Source of the DNA: Mesorhizobium qingshengii
GTDB taxonomy: Bacteria; Pseudomonadota; Alphaproteobacteria; Rhizobiales; Rhizobiaceae
DNA: 49,182 bases
Reading direction: 5' to 3'
Assembly (NCBI RefSeq): GCF_900103325.1
Contig: NZ_FMXM01000030.1
Location: 1-49,182 of the forward strand
Part shown: piece after piece, positions 25,054 through 34,171 of the stretch
How the letters are laid out: every line of letters starts with the position of its first letter
Numbering within the stretch: the first letter of the stretch is position 1
Made by a program: the position numbers and the translations under genes
Notes under the pieces: generated by a model
What the model was told of the DNA's origin: nothing
Database searches by the model: none
What the model saw: only the letters and a program-made list of their open reading frames with translations

Positions 25054-27211
25054 CTACGCCCGGACCGGAGTTGGCTCGCTCTGACCGAGCGACAGACCCG
25101 GGAGACCCAGCAACTGGACCGCTTCCAGTGGCGGGGCCAGAAGATAGCCTTGCAGTTGGTGACAACCCATGCCGATGAGCAGGGCTTTCTGCACTTCCGT
25201 CTCGACGCCCTCCGCGGTCACCTCGACATCGAGCGCAATCGCAAGGTCGATCAATGCCCTGACAATGGCGGTGGCGCTGCTGTCCTCGCCGAGAAGACGA
25301 ACGAATGAACGGTCGATCTTCAGCTTGTCGATGGCATGCCGGCGCAGATAACTCAGTGAGGAATAGCCGGTACCAAAATCATCGAGCACCACACTGATCC
25401 CCAACCTGCGTAGCTTTGCCAGGGCCGTGAGTGTCGTGTCGTTGTTTTCGAGCAACACGCTTTCGGTGATCTCGAGTTGCAGGCGCCCCGGCGCCAGCCC
25501 GGTCTCGGCAAGGATTGACGGCCACCCATGGCAAGCGTGTCCCGGCTGCAAAGCGGCAGGCTTCGAGCAGCGCCCATTTGCCGAGTTCGCCGATCATGCC
25601 GCGCTCTTCGGCAATGGCGATGAACTGCTGCGTCGGCAATGCGCCGTGAACTTCGTGCGTCCAGCGCACAAGCGCTTCGGCACCGAGGATAGTCCTGCCG
25701 TCGGCGGCAAAGATCGGCTGATATGCCAGCTTGATGCCGCCGCCACCGGCCAGGGCGTTGCGGAGTTCGCTTTCGACCTTGCGCTTGCGCAGCAACAGAT
25801 CGTCCATGTCGCCGGCGAAGACCTGGTAGCGACCACGGCCATTCCTCTTGGCTTCGTACAGAGCGATGTCGGCCCTGCGCAGCAGGTCATCGGCATCGGT
25901 CTCGGGCCCCGTCGACAAGGCGATGCCGATGCTGGCGCTGACAAAAACTTGATCGTCCATCAGGCTGAAGGGCAGCTGGAATTTCTGCTGCAGGCGCTCC
26001 GACATATCCTCGGCATCCCGAACGTCGCGGACATCGATCAGGATGATGGCGAATTCGTCCCCGCCGAGCCGGGCCACCGTATCGACTTCGCGAATTGTCT
26101 GCTGTAGCCGCGAGGCGGTCTGGCGCACGAGCTCGTCGCCGGCGGGATGGCCGAGTGTATCGTTGACATGCTTGAACCGATCGATATCGAGATAAAGCAG
26201 CGCCACCTTCACGCCGTCGTGGTTGGCCGTCAGCAACACGCGGCGCAGCCGGTCCTCGAACAGGGCCCGATTGGGTAGACCGGTGAGGGTATCGTGAAAG
26301 GCGAGATACTGAGCCTGGCTCTGACTGATCTGCAGGGCCGACGATGCGCGGCGCAGACGACGCAACAGGAACGCCAGCACGCTCGCGGCGACCAACACCG
26401 CGAGGATCAGAGCCGGACCGGCCTTGCGCACGAGTGTCAGGCCAGGACGCTCCTGATCCCAGCCGACATAGCCGAGAATGACACCACGGGAATCGACCAA
26501 CGGAATGGAGGCAGAGCCGACCGGTCGCGACAATGGCAGCAGGTGCGCGCCATCGAGCAGGTATTTCTCGGCGATCTTGCCGACGACGGCGTCATCGATG
26601 AATTCGGCCGAGACATGCAGATACTCGCTTCCCGGCGCCTGAAAGACACGATCCGAACTCGGCACCAGCGGCATGACGCTGAGGATGGCAGGCCTTCCGT
26701 CGAGCGACACTAGATCCTCGGCGGCCAATTTGACCGGCCCGCCGGATGCGTTCTCTTTCGCCGGTTGGGCAATCAGCCGGCGCAGCTTTTCAATGGTGGG
26801 CAGCAGAGCAGGCTCGTCCTCGCCATAGGCGGCTGGTGCCACCACTTGCCCTTCGCGCATCGCGTGGATCGGCCGGTTGGCTTCGTCCAGCACATAGACT
26901 CGGTTGTGGCCGTAATAGGAATACATCCAGACGCTGAGGTTTTCGACCATCCAGGTCTGATTGTTGGCCTTGGCGTTGGAGACGGAATCATCCCAGACCG
27001 TGACACTTTCCTGCTCGCGTTGCACGGCGGCAATCTGATCCTGCAAGCCGTTGGCGAAGAATATCTTTTGTCGCTCAAGCGAGGCGCGGTCAGCCTGGAC
27101 CATCGCGTAAGAGCCAAAACCGACGACCATGAGCAGTGCCAAGGCGGCGAGCACCAGCACCGTCAGCGTAACCTGGTATGTCAGTGGGCTGCGGTGTGCG
27201 CCTGCGCTCAT
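25054..27211 (-). pseudogene. GGDEF-EAL cyclic-di-GMP protein broken inside the EAL domain
   Basis: The minus-strand frame from 27211 encodes a membrane segment (residues 12-38), an extracytoplasmic CHASE4-like sensor (about 45-262), a second membrane segment (266-284) and a GGDEF domain. The GGDEF domain has RLGGDEF at 383-387 and an intact inhibitory RxxD at 374-377. An EAL domain begins with AEALVRW (511-517). At N566 (near 25513) the frame changes. The expected stretch of about 18 residues after VAVN is missing, and the domain resumes in another frame as LAETGLAPGRLQLEITES, DDFGTGYSSLSYL and VEVTAEGVETE, down to 25054. A deletion of roughly 50-55 bases, not a multiple of three, explains this. 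The 610-residue product keeps the cyclase half. Confidence 0.85.
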
Positions 27212-27316
27212 GCGTCCTTAGCCAGTTCCTTTAGATCCAACTCAATCAAACCAGGCTTAAGATCGCGTTATGAAAGGTGCCTTGACGCAGACGCCCAACC
27301 ATCGCCCAATCGGGCG

Positions 27317-28882
27317 ATGAGCGAGGCAGTATCCGAATCACGCACCAATGCCACTGAATACACGGTGAGCGAGATTTCCGGCGCGCTGAAGCGCACGGTC
27401 GAGGATGTCTTCGGCAATGTGCGGGTGCGCGGCGAAATATCCGGCTACCGCGGGCCGCATTCGTCCGGCCATGCCTATTTCGCGCTGAAGGACGACCGTG
27501 CCCGGCTCGACGCCGTGGTGTGGAAGGGCACGATGAGCCGGCTGAAATTCCGCCCCGAGGAAGGGATGGAGGTGATCGCCACCGGCAAGCTCACCACCTA
27601 TCCCGGCAAGTCCAACTACCAGATCGTCATCGACAATCTGGAGCCCGCCGGGGCCGGAGCGCTGATGGCGCTGCTGGAAGAGCGCAAGCGCCGGCTGCAG
27701 GCCGAGGGCCTGTTCGACACCGGTCGCAAGCAGTTGCTGCCATTCATGCCGCGCGTCATCGGCGTCGTCACCTCGCCGACAGGGTCCGTCATCCGCGACA
27801 TCATCCACAGGATCAAGGACCGCTTTCCGCTGCATGTCCTGGTCTGGCCTGTGCGCGTGCAGGGCGAGACGTCAGGCGCGGAAGTGGCCGCCGCGGTCAC
27901 CGGCTTCAACGCGCTGGCCTGGGATGGCGCCATTCAGCGCCCGGACCTGTTGATCGTGGCGCGCGGCGGCGGCAGCCTCGAAGACCTCTGGGGCTTCAAC
28001 GACGAGGCGCTCGCCCGCGCCGTCGCCGCCTCCGGCATTCCGGTGATCTCGGCCGTCGGCCACGAGACCGACTGGACGCTGATCGACCTCGTCGCCGACG
28101 TGCGGGCGCCGACACCGACGGGTGCGGCCGAAATTGCCGTGCCGGTGAAGGCCGACCTCGAAGCGACGCTTGCCAGTCTTGGCGCACGGCTCAAGGCGGC
28201 GGTCCTGCGCAATTTCGAACGCAAGCGGCAGGCAGCCCGCGCCGCCGCCCGCGCGCTGCCGTCGCCCGATCAATTGCTGGCGCTGCCGCGCCGACGCCTC
28301 GACGAAGCGACATCTAGGCTCGGCCGGGCCCTGTCCGTCAGCGTCGACCGCAAGCGGGCACGGCTCCAAGGCCAAAGGCTGACGCCGGCCACGCTGTCGC
28401 GGCGCATCAACGAAGCCCGTACGCTGACCGGCCGCGACCTCGCCCGCGCGCAGGCGGCGTTCTTCGCCATCGTGCGCGAGCGCCGCGCGCGGTTTTCGCG
28501 CACCGCGACGCGGCTGTCGCCGGCACCGATCGCACGGCGCCAGAAATTGCAGGGAGACGCGCTGGCGGCACTGGCGCGCCGGCAGGATCGGGTGATCTCG
28601 GTGCGGTTGGAGCGCCTGCGCGGACAACTGAGTCAGGCCGATCGCCTGCTGACCACGTTGTCGCACAAGGCCGTGCTGGCGCGCGGCTTTGCGCTGGTGA
28701 AGGACGCCGACGGCGCCGTGATCAAGCAGGCGGCCGACGTGGCCTCGGGGATGGCGCTTTCGCTGGAGTTCGCCGACGGCACCGCGGATGCGGTTGCGAC
28801 CAGCGGCGCGGCAAAACCGAAAGCAGTGGCCAAGCCAGCGGCCAAGGCCAAGGAGCCCGGCAATCAGGGATCGCTGTTCTGA
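27317..28882 (+). CDS. xseA: Exodeoxyribonuclease VII large subunit (XseA)
   Basis: This 521-residue protein starts MSEAVSESRTNATEYTVSEI. The N-terminal OB domain (VRVRGEISGYRGPHSSGHAYF) is followed by the catalytic region with VGVVTSPTGSVIRDIIHRI and LIVARGGGSLEDLWGFNDE. Then come PVISAVGHETDWTLIDLVAD and RAPTPTGAAE. A long coiled-coil part (330-480) and a lysine/alanine-rich tail complete it. XseA with XseB cuts single-stranded DNA into short oligonucleotides. xseB is not in this window. The DmpA-type gene begins four bases after the stop, suggesting cotranscription. Confidence 0.96.
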   Translation: MSEAVSESRTNATEYTVSEISGALKRTVEDVFGNVRVRGEISGYRGPHSSGHAYFALKDDRARLDAVVWKGTMSRLKFRPEEGMEVIATGKLTTYPGKSNYQIVIDNLEPAGAGALMALLEERKRRLQAEGLFDTGRKQLLPFMPRVIGVVTSPTGSVIRDIIHRIKDRFPLHVLVWPVRVQGETSGAEVAAAVTGFNALAWDGAIQRPDLLIVARGGGSLEDLWGFNDEALARAVAASGIPVISAVGHETDWTLIDLVADVRAPTPTGAAEIAVPVKADLEATLASLGARLKAAVLRNFERKRQAARAAARALPSPDQLLALPRRRLDEATSRLGRALSVSVDRKRARLQGQRLTPATLSRRINEARTLTGRDLARAQAAFFAIVRERRARFSRTATRLSPAPIARRQKLQGDALAALARRQDRVISVRLERLRGQLSQADRLLTTLSHKAVLARGFALVKDADGAVIKQAADVASGMALSLEFADGTADAVATSGAAKPKAVAKPAAKAKEPGNQGSLF

Positions 28883-28886
28883 CGCC

Positions 28887-30005
28887 ATGACCGACAATCC
28901 GCACCATCTGGCAACACCTTCAGGCAAGCCGCGCGCAAGAAGCTTCGGCATCGGCTTCGACGGGACGCCAGGGCCGTTCAATGCGATCACCGACGTGCCC
29001 GGCGTCGCGGTCGGTTATGCGACGCTTGTTTCAGGCGATGGCGCGCTCGTCGTCGGCAAGGGACCGGTGCGCACCGGCGTGACCGCGATCCTGCCCAGGC
29101 CGCGCGCCGATCTTGCAACGCCGGTCTTTGCCGGAATCTTCAGCCAAAACGGCAATGGCGAGCTGACTGGTTCGCACATCGTCGAGGAAACCGGCGCTTT
29201 CAACTTCCCGGTCACCATCACCAACACGCATTCCTGCGGTGTCTCACGCGACGGCACGCTGCACTGGATGAGCCAAGTGCTGCCGGCGGCACTCGACAGC
29301 GCCTGGGGCCTGCCGGTAGCGGCGGAGACCTATGACGGCTTCCTCAACGATATCAACGGCCATCATCTGACGTTCGAACACGTTGCCCAGGCGCTTGACG
29401 GTGCGGCCAGCGGCCCGATCGAGGAAGGCAGTGTCGGCGGCGGCACCGGCATGATCACCTTCGGCTTCAAGGCCGGTTCCGGCACCGCATCGCGCGTCGT
29501 CGAATGGCACGGCCGCGCCTATACGGTCGGCGCCTTCGTGCAGTCGAATTTCGGCAAGCGGCACAATTTCACGGTTCGCGGCCGGCGCGCCGGGCCCGAG
29601 CTCGCCGAACCGGCGATCCGCGAAGGCACGCCGCGCGCCGAAAAGGGCTCGATCATCGCCGTCATTGCCACCAATGCGCCGTTCCTGCCGCATCAGATGA
29701 AGCGGCTGGCACGTCGCGTGCCGCTCGGCGTCGCCATGACCGGTGGCTTCGGCTATCACAGTTCCGGCGACATTTTTCTCGCCTTCTCGACCGCCAATGC
29801 GAGCGCGGCGCTGGCACAGTCGGGCCGGATCGCCAGCGCTGATTTTGTCCCGGACACCGACATCGATCCGTTTTTCGATGCGGTGATCCAGAGCATTGAG
29901 GAAGCGATCCTCAACGCATTGGTCGCCAATGACGACATGACCGGGCGCGACGGTAATTTCGTCCCGGCGCTGCCGAAGACGTGGCTGAAAGAGACGTTTG
30001 GCTGA
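28887..30005 (+). CDS. DmpA/BapA-type P1 family aminopeptidase
   Basis: This 372-residue protein belongs to the Ntn-hydrolase-like P1 peptidases. Marks are NAITDVPGVAVGYATL (32-47), ITNTHSCGVSRDGTLHW near 111, EEGSVGGGTGMITFGFK near 179 and GAFVQSNFGKRHNF with Asn221. AEKGSIIAVIATNAPFLPHQ contains Ser255, the expected autocleavage point and nucleophile. The precursor should cut itself before Ser255 into alpha and beta chains. DmpA from Ochrobactrum releases N-terminal D- or L-amino acids; BapA acts on beta-peptides. The substrate here is unknown. It is encoded just after xseA. Confidence 0.9.
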   Translation: MTDNPHHLATPSGKPRARSFGIGFDGTPGPFNAITDVPGVAVGYATLVSGDGALVVGKGPVRTGVTAILPRPRADLATPVFAGIFSQNGNGELTGSHIVEETGAFNFPVTITNTHSCGVSRDGTLHWMSQVLPAALDSAWGLPVAAETYDGFLNDINGHHLTFEHVAQALDGAASGPIEEGSVGGGTGMITFGFKAGSGTASRVVEWHGRAYTVGAFVQSNFGKRHNFTVRGRRAGPELAEPAIREGTPRAEKGSIIAVIATNAPFLPHQMKRLARRVPLGVAMTGGFGYHSSGDIFLAFSTANASAALAQSGRIASADFVPDTDIDPFFDAVIQSIEEAILNALVANDDMTGRDGNFVPALPKTWLKETFG

Positions 30006-30084
30006 ACGGAAAAGCCGAGACGAATACGCGGGCCGAATAGACCCGCGTTTCAAGACAGGGTCGCCCTAGACTCTCTGTTTTGAC

Positions 30085-30152
30085 GCAATTCCCAAGGGAA
30101 AGCGCTGTGCGCTTTTCCCGGGAAAACCGTTTCGCACTTTTCCTGGAATTGC
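30085..30152. repeat. Palindromic intergenic repeat, GCAATTCC family
   Basis: GCAATTCC (30085-30092) pairs with GGAATTGC (30145-30152), and inside it GGGAAAGCGC pairs with GCGCTTTTCCC around TGT. This is a second repeat family of the rhizobial type, distinct from the GAGCATGATC family. It lies between the convergent DmpA-type and DUF768 genes. Confidence 0.75.
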
Positions 30153-30161
30153 TCTAAGCGG

Positions 30162-30416
30162 TCATTCCGCAGCTTTGCTGGATGCCTGCTGGTTTTCGTC
30201 GGCCTCGGCCGCTTCCTCGAGCCGGGAAGCAATCAGCTCTTGAATGTCGCCGACTTCCTCCTGGATGTCCTCCAGGGGGATGCCGACCTCCGCCGCCTTG
30301 GCAGCGCATTCCTTGGCCAGTGTCTCGGCCTGCTTCTCGATCCTGGCCTGGGACGGCTGGCACTGGACCTTTTCGCCGATCCATCCCCGCAAGAACTCGA
30401 TCGCGTGTTCACTCAT
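30162..30416 (-). CDS. DUF768 family protein
   Basis: This 84-residue protein starts MSEHAIEFLRGWIGEKV, with AGGGAAC upstream of the ATG. The pattern FLRGWI followed by an acidic helix (GIPLEDIQEEVGDIQELIASR) is the DUF768 signature, a family found almost only in Mesorhizobium and close relatives. It is short, acidic and has no signal. Function is unknown. The open frame extends upstream to 30482 without support. Confidence 0.8.
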   Translation of the reverse strand: MSEHAIEFLRGWIGEKVQCQPSQARIEKQAETLAKECAAKAAEVGIPLEDIQEEVGDIQELIASRLEEAAEADENQQASSKAAE

Positions 30417-30860
30417 GCTGCTGTTCCCTGGCGGCAAAGCCGGTTGGTAATCATAAACGTCCGCATCCGGCAAAGGATGCATGTCCCCATTCCAGCCGAG
30501 TCGTCGCCAGCCGGCAAGCCGATCTCATCCAAGGTCCACAGAGCCAAAGGAAATCGAGGGTTCAAGAGCATTTTCTGATTCTGGAGGGTTGGTACCGTTC
30601 GCTGGGCCACACCCAGCTTTGCGCCACTGTTTCTATTTGCTTTTTTCCGGTTTCCGAGCCGATTTCGTCACAATAGATGGCGCAATGCGTAACACATTCA
30701 CAGTTGCTCCGGGGGTGCTGCCCTCAGGCGCGCGGGTCGAAGCCGCCGCTATATAGTGACATCCTCATGCAATGTCGACTCTGCTCGTTATCCTGCTTCT
30801 TTCCGCCGCGTCAGAGGGCCCCGCAAGGGATTCAAGGCAAGGAATCCCCCCGGGAATCGT
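30417..30860. other. Gene-free stretch between DUF768 and eutE
   Basis: I find no supported gene in this stretch on either strand. A weak inverted repeat GGGATTC (30827-30833) / GAATCCC (30842-30848) lies just past the eutE stop at 30861. It lacks a T run on either side, so I do not call a terminator. The short frames at 30481-30756 and 30413-30610 have no ribosome site and no domain. Confidence 0.5.
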
Positions 30861-31859
30861 TCAAACTTCCACAGCCACCACGGCCGCGCAGTCACCGGCC
30901 TTCACCAGGCCAGGGAAATGCCGCGCCGCCAGCAGGCCCGACATCTTTGCCCGGATCTCCTGGGGCGCAACGCCGGTACGGCCGACGGAATGGATCCGCG
31001 CCAGCACCGTACCTTGTTCGACGGGTTCGCCAAGATCGACCATAGTCTCGATCATGCCGTCATCCTCGGCGAACGAGAAACAGTCACCCGACGGCATGTC
31101 GAGCCATTGCGTCGGGCTCGTCTCGACCGCGCCGGCAACGATGTCGGCATGGCGCAGAACGTTGAGCACGCCGCGCCGCGCGATCCGCACGGTTTGCGCG
31201 CGTGAGGTGCCGCCGCCGCCCAGTTCGGTGGTGATGAACAGCTTCCCCATCTCCTCGGCGGCAGTGTCGAACATGCCGACCGCATCGATCTCCAGCATCT
31301 TCATCGACCAGGGCGCGGAAAACGCTTCGACAGCCGCGAACCCCTGCGCCTCCAGCGCCTTGTCCGGCCGGATATGGGCCGCGCAGAAGGGCACGAAGTC
31401 GAGTGTCCTGCCGCCGGAATGGAAATCGAGCGCGATGTCGGAGCGCGGCAGCAATTCGCGCTGGAAATAATCGGCGATCTTCTCGGTCACCGTGCCGTCC
31501 GGCCGGCCGGGAAAGCTGCGGTTCATGTTGCCCTTGTCGATCGGCGAGGTGCGTGTGCCGGCGCGGAAGGCCGGATAGTTCATCGCCGGCACGATGATCA
31601 CCGTGCCGCCGACATGCTTCGGGTCGAGCGTGCGGGCGAGATCGTAGAGCGCCAACGGCCCCTCATACTCGTCGCCATGGTTGCCGCCGGTCACCAGCGC
31701 TGTTGGCCCCTTGCCATTGCGGATGACGCAGATCGGGATCATCACCGAACCCCAGGCCGAATCGTCGCGGCTGTAGGGGAGGCGCAGGAAGCCGTGCTGG
31801 ACGCCGTCGCGGTCGAAATCGACGGTCGGCGCTATCGGCGACGGGCGGAGACTGGACAT
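30861..31859 (-). CDS. eutE: N-alpha-acetyl-L-2,4-diaminobutyrate deacetylase (EutE, also called DoeB)
   Basis: This 332-residue protein belongs to the AstE/AspA zinc deacylase family. GGNHGDEYEGP carries the zinc ligands His61 and Glu64, and LDFHSGG carries His147. The substrate-side RSFPGRPDGT is near residue 114. Its job in this locus is removal of the acetyl group from N-alpha-acetyl-diaminobutyrate, the product of EutD, giving L-2,4-diaminobutyrate and acetate. Known EutD and EutE form a complex. The ATG at 31859 lies five bases after the eutD stop, so the two are coupled. It is the last gene of the ehuABCD-eutABCDE string. Confidence 0.92.
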   Translation of the reverse strand: MSSLRPSPIAPTVDFDRDGVQHGFLRLPYSRDDSAWGSVMIPICVIRNGKGPTALVTGGNHGDEYEGPLALYDLARTLDPKHVGGTVIIVPAMNYPAFRAGTRTSPIDKGNMNRSFPGRPDGTVTEKIADYFQRELLPRSDIALDFHSGGRTLDFVPFCAAHIRPDKALEAQGFAAVEAFSAPWSMKMLEIDAVGMFDTAAEEMGKLFITTELGGGGTSRAQTVRIARRGVLNVLRHADIVAGAVETSPTQWLDMPSGDCFSFAEDDGMIETMVDLGEPVEQGTVLARIHSVGRTGVAPQEIRAKMSGLLAARHFPGLVKAGDCAAVVAVEV

Positions 31860-31864
31860 CGGTT

Positions 31865-33043
31865 TCAATCCTTCACCACCAGCTTGCGCGGCACATTGGC
31901 GAGGCACTCTACACCGGTCTCGGTGATCAGGATCGACTCGGTGATCTCCAGCCCCATCGTCTCCAGCCACAGACCGGTCATGAAATGGAAGGTCATGCCG
32001 GGCTTGAGCTCGGTGCGATCGCCGGGGCGTAGGCTCATCGTGCGTTCGCCCCAGTCCGGCGGATAAGACAGGCCGATCGGATAGCCGGTGCGGTTGTCCT
32101 TGACGATGCCATATTTCTTCAGCACCGCGAAGAAGGCATTGGCGATGTCCTCACAGGTGTTGCCGGGTTTCGCTGCCGCCAAGCCCGCATCCATGCCTTC
32201 CAGCGTCGCCTTCTCGGCATCGAGGAACTCCTGCGTCGGCTTGCCGAGGAACACGGTGCGCGACAGCGGGCAATGATAGCGGTGATAGCAGCCGGCGATC
32301 TCGAAGAAAGTGCCCTCGCCCCGCTTCATCGGCTTGTCGTCCCAGGTCAGATGCGGCGCCGAGGCGTCGGCGCCGGACGGCAGCAGCGGCACGATCGCTG
32401 GATAATCGCCACCGATGCCGTCGACGCCGCGCGTGCCTGCGTCATAGATCTCGGCGACCAGATCGCATTTGCGCATGCCGACCTCGATCTTGTCGAAAAT
32501 GCGCTGGTGCATGGCTTCGACGATGCGGGCGGCGTTGCGCATATAGCCGATTTCGGTCGGGCTCTTCACCGCGCGCTGCCAGTTGACCAGAGCGGTGGCA
32601 TCGACGAAGCGGGCATTGGGCAAATGCTTTTGCAACGATGCGAAGGCCGCGGCGGAGAACCAGTAATTGTCCATCTCGACGCCGACGGTGAGCTTGCCCC
32701 AGCCGCGATCGGCAAGCACGCTGGACAGATAGTCCATCGGGTGGCGCTCGGTCGACTGCACATAGTTGTCGGCGTAGCCGACGATATTGTCGTGCGCGAG
32801 GTAGGCAGTGCGCTTGGCGCCGTTGGCGTCCTGACCACGGCCGTACCAGATCGGCTCGCCCGATGGTGGCACGATGACCGCCTGGTGCACATAGAACGAC
32901 CACCCGTCATAGCCGGTCAGCCAGGCCATGTTGGACGGGTCGCTGACGATCAGGAGATCGACACCCTTGGCCTCCATGGCTTGCCGTGTCTTGGCGAGGC
33001 GATCCGCATATTCGCCGCGCGAGAATTTCAGGTTCGGCATCAT
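31865..33043 (-). CDS. eutD: Ectoine hydrolase (EutD, also called DoeA)
   Basis: This 392-residue protein has the M24 (creatinase/aminopeptidase P) fold in two parts. The N-terminal domain has DPSNMAWLTGYDGWSFYVHQ near residue 35-54. The catalytic domain has GIGGDYPAIVPLLPSGADASAPHLTW near 212 and FFEIAGCYHRYHCPLSRT near 250. The wording is that of the ectoine hydrolases. It opens the tetrahydropyrimidine ring of ectoine to N-acetyl-diaminobutyrate. GAGGAAG upstream of the ATG supports the start. A 135-base gap with a palindromic repeat separates it from eutC. Confidence 0.93.
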   Translation of the reverse strand: MMPNLKFSRGEYADRLAKTRQAMEAKGVDLLIVSDPSNMAWLTGYDGWSFYVHQAVIVPPSGEPIWYGRGQDANGAKRTAYLAHDNIVGYADNYVQSTERHPMDYLSSVLADRGWGKLTVGVEMDNYWFSAAAFASLQKHLPNARFVDATALVNWQRAVKSPTEIGYMRNAARIVEAMHQRIFDKIEVGMRKCDLVAEIYDAGTRGVDGIGGDYPAIVPLLPSGADASAPHLTWDDKPMKRGEGTFFEIAGCYHRYHCPLSRTVFLGKPTQEFLDAEKATLEGMDAGLAAAKPGNTCEDIANAFFAVLKKYGIVKDNRTGYPIGLSYPPDWGERTMSLRPGDRTELKPGMTFHFMTGLWLETMGLEITESILITETGVECLANVPRKLVVKD

Positions 33044-33101
33044 TCTTTGCTTCCTCGTTTGTTGGGCCTGGGGCCTGTTTCAACTTCGTTGAATCCGGCT
33101 C

Positions 33102-33166
33102 CAGGCATTTTTTGCCTGAGCATGATCTTCTCGGAAAACCGGTTTCCACTTTTCCGGATCATGCTC
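33102..33166. repeat. GAGCATGATC palindromic repeat and adjacent hairpin in the eutC-eutD gap
   Basis: GAGCATGATC (33118-33127) pairs with GATCATGCTC (33157-33166), the same family as at 9985. Just before it CAGGCA (33102-33107) pairs with TGCCTG (33113-33118) around five T. Together they give two consecutive hairpins within the operon message. Confidence 0.8.
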
Positions 33167-33178
33167 CTGCGGCCAGCA

Positions 33179-34171
33179 TCAGCTTTCGAAAATCGTTCCG
33201 GAATTGGCCGCGCGCGCCCGGTCGCGAGCGAGCGTGGCAATCGCCGTGTCCTGCGCGCCAGTGCCGGTCAGGTCGACGATGGTGATGTCGCTGGCCGAAC
33301 GCCGGCCGTGTCGTTCGCCGGCGATGATCTGACCGAGTTCGGTCACCTGTTCGTCGGCGGCCATGACGCCCGCCGCGATGGCGTGATGCAGCTCGCCCAG
33401 CCGCCTTGTCTGGCGGGCGCTGTCGGCGACATAGAGATCGGCCATGCGCAGGATGGCCGGCGCGATCTCGTTCTTGTGCTCGGCGTCCGAGCCCATCGCG
33501 GTGATATGCTGCCCGGCGAAGACGAAGCCGGCCTTGACCAGCGGCTCGGTCGAGGGCGTGGTGGTGACGATGATATCGGTGCCGGCAACGGCCCCTGCTG
33601 CATCCGGCTCGGCGCGCACGACGATGCCGAGCTTTTCGCGCAAGGCGCCGGCCGCGGCTTCAGCCTTGACGGCATCGCGCGCCCAGATACGCGCCTCGGC
33701 GATCGGCCGCACCAGCATGAGTGCTTCCAGCTGCAATCCGGCTTGCACGCCGGCGCCGAAGATCGTGGCAACAGCCGAATCCGGCCGCGACAGATGCCGG
33801 GCCGCGACCGCCCCGGCAGCGGCCGTGCGGACATCGGTGAGATAGCCGTTGTCGAGCAGCAGCGCTTCGACCAAACCTGTTTTGGCGGACAACAGCACCA
33901 TCATGCCGTTGACGCTGGGCAGACCGAGCTTCGGATTGTCGAAGAAGCCGGGGCTGATCTTGATGGCAAAGCCGTCGATGCCGGGCACGTAGGCGGTCTT
34001 CACGTCGACCTCGCCGCGATGTTCGGGAATGTCGAGGCGCAGGATCGGCGGCATCGCCACCGGCAAGGTGGCGAGCGCGCGGAAGGCATTTTCGACGCAA
34101 GCGACGGCATCGAGGTCGAGCGTCACGATCTTGCGCAATTCGGCTTCGGTGAGGATCGTCATCCGGCTCAT
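33179..34171 (-). CDS. eutC: EutC, ornithine cyclodeaminase/mu-crystallin family
   Basis: This 330-residue protein has the ornithine cyclodeaminase layout. GEVDVKTAYVPGIDGFAIKISPGFF gives the substrate-side lysines. GYLTDVRTAAAGAVAARHL and the dinucleotide-binding ATIFGAGVQAGLQLEAL are near residue 100-150. MGSDAEHKNEIAP and VADSARQT follow. In ectoine loci EutB and EutC are thought to deal with hydroxyectoine-derived hydroxylated intermediates; the exact reaction remains partly inferred. Its ATG overlaps the eutB stop by four bases (34168-34171). Confidence 0.9.
   Translation of the reverse strand: MSRMTILTEAELRKIVTLDLDAVACVENAFRALATLPVAMPPILRLDIPEHRGEVDVKTAYVPGIDGFAIKISPGFFDNPKLGLPSVNGMMVLLSAKTGLVEALLLDNGYLTDVRTAAAGAVAARHLSRPDSAVATIFGAGVQAGLQLEALMLVRPIAEARIWARDAVKAEAAAGALREKLGIVVRAEPDAAGAVAGTDIIVTTTPSTEPLVKAGFVFAGQHITAMGSDAEHKNEIAPAILRMADLYVADSARQTRRLGELHHAIAAGVMAADEQVTELGQIIAGERHGRRSASDITIVDLTGTGAQDTAIATLARDRARAANSGTIFES

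Noticed and set aside
30481..31470. Plus-strand frames in the eutE region
   Set aside because: They overlap eutE antisense or the repeat-poor gap, with no ribosome site or domain.
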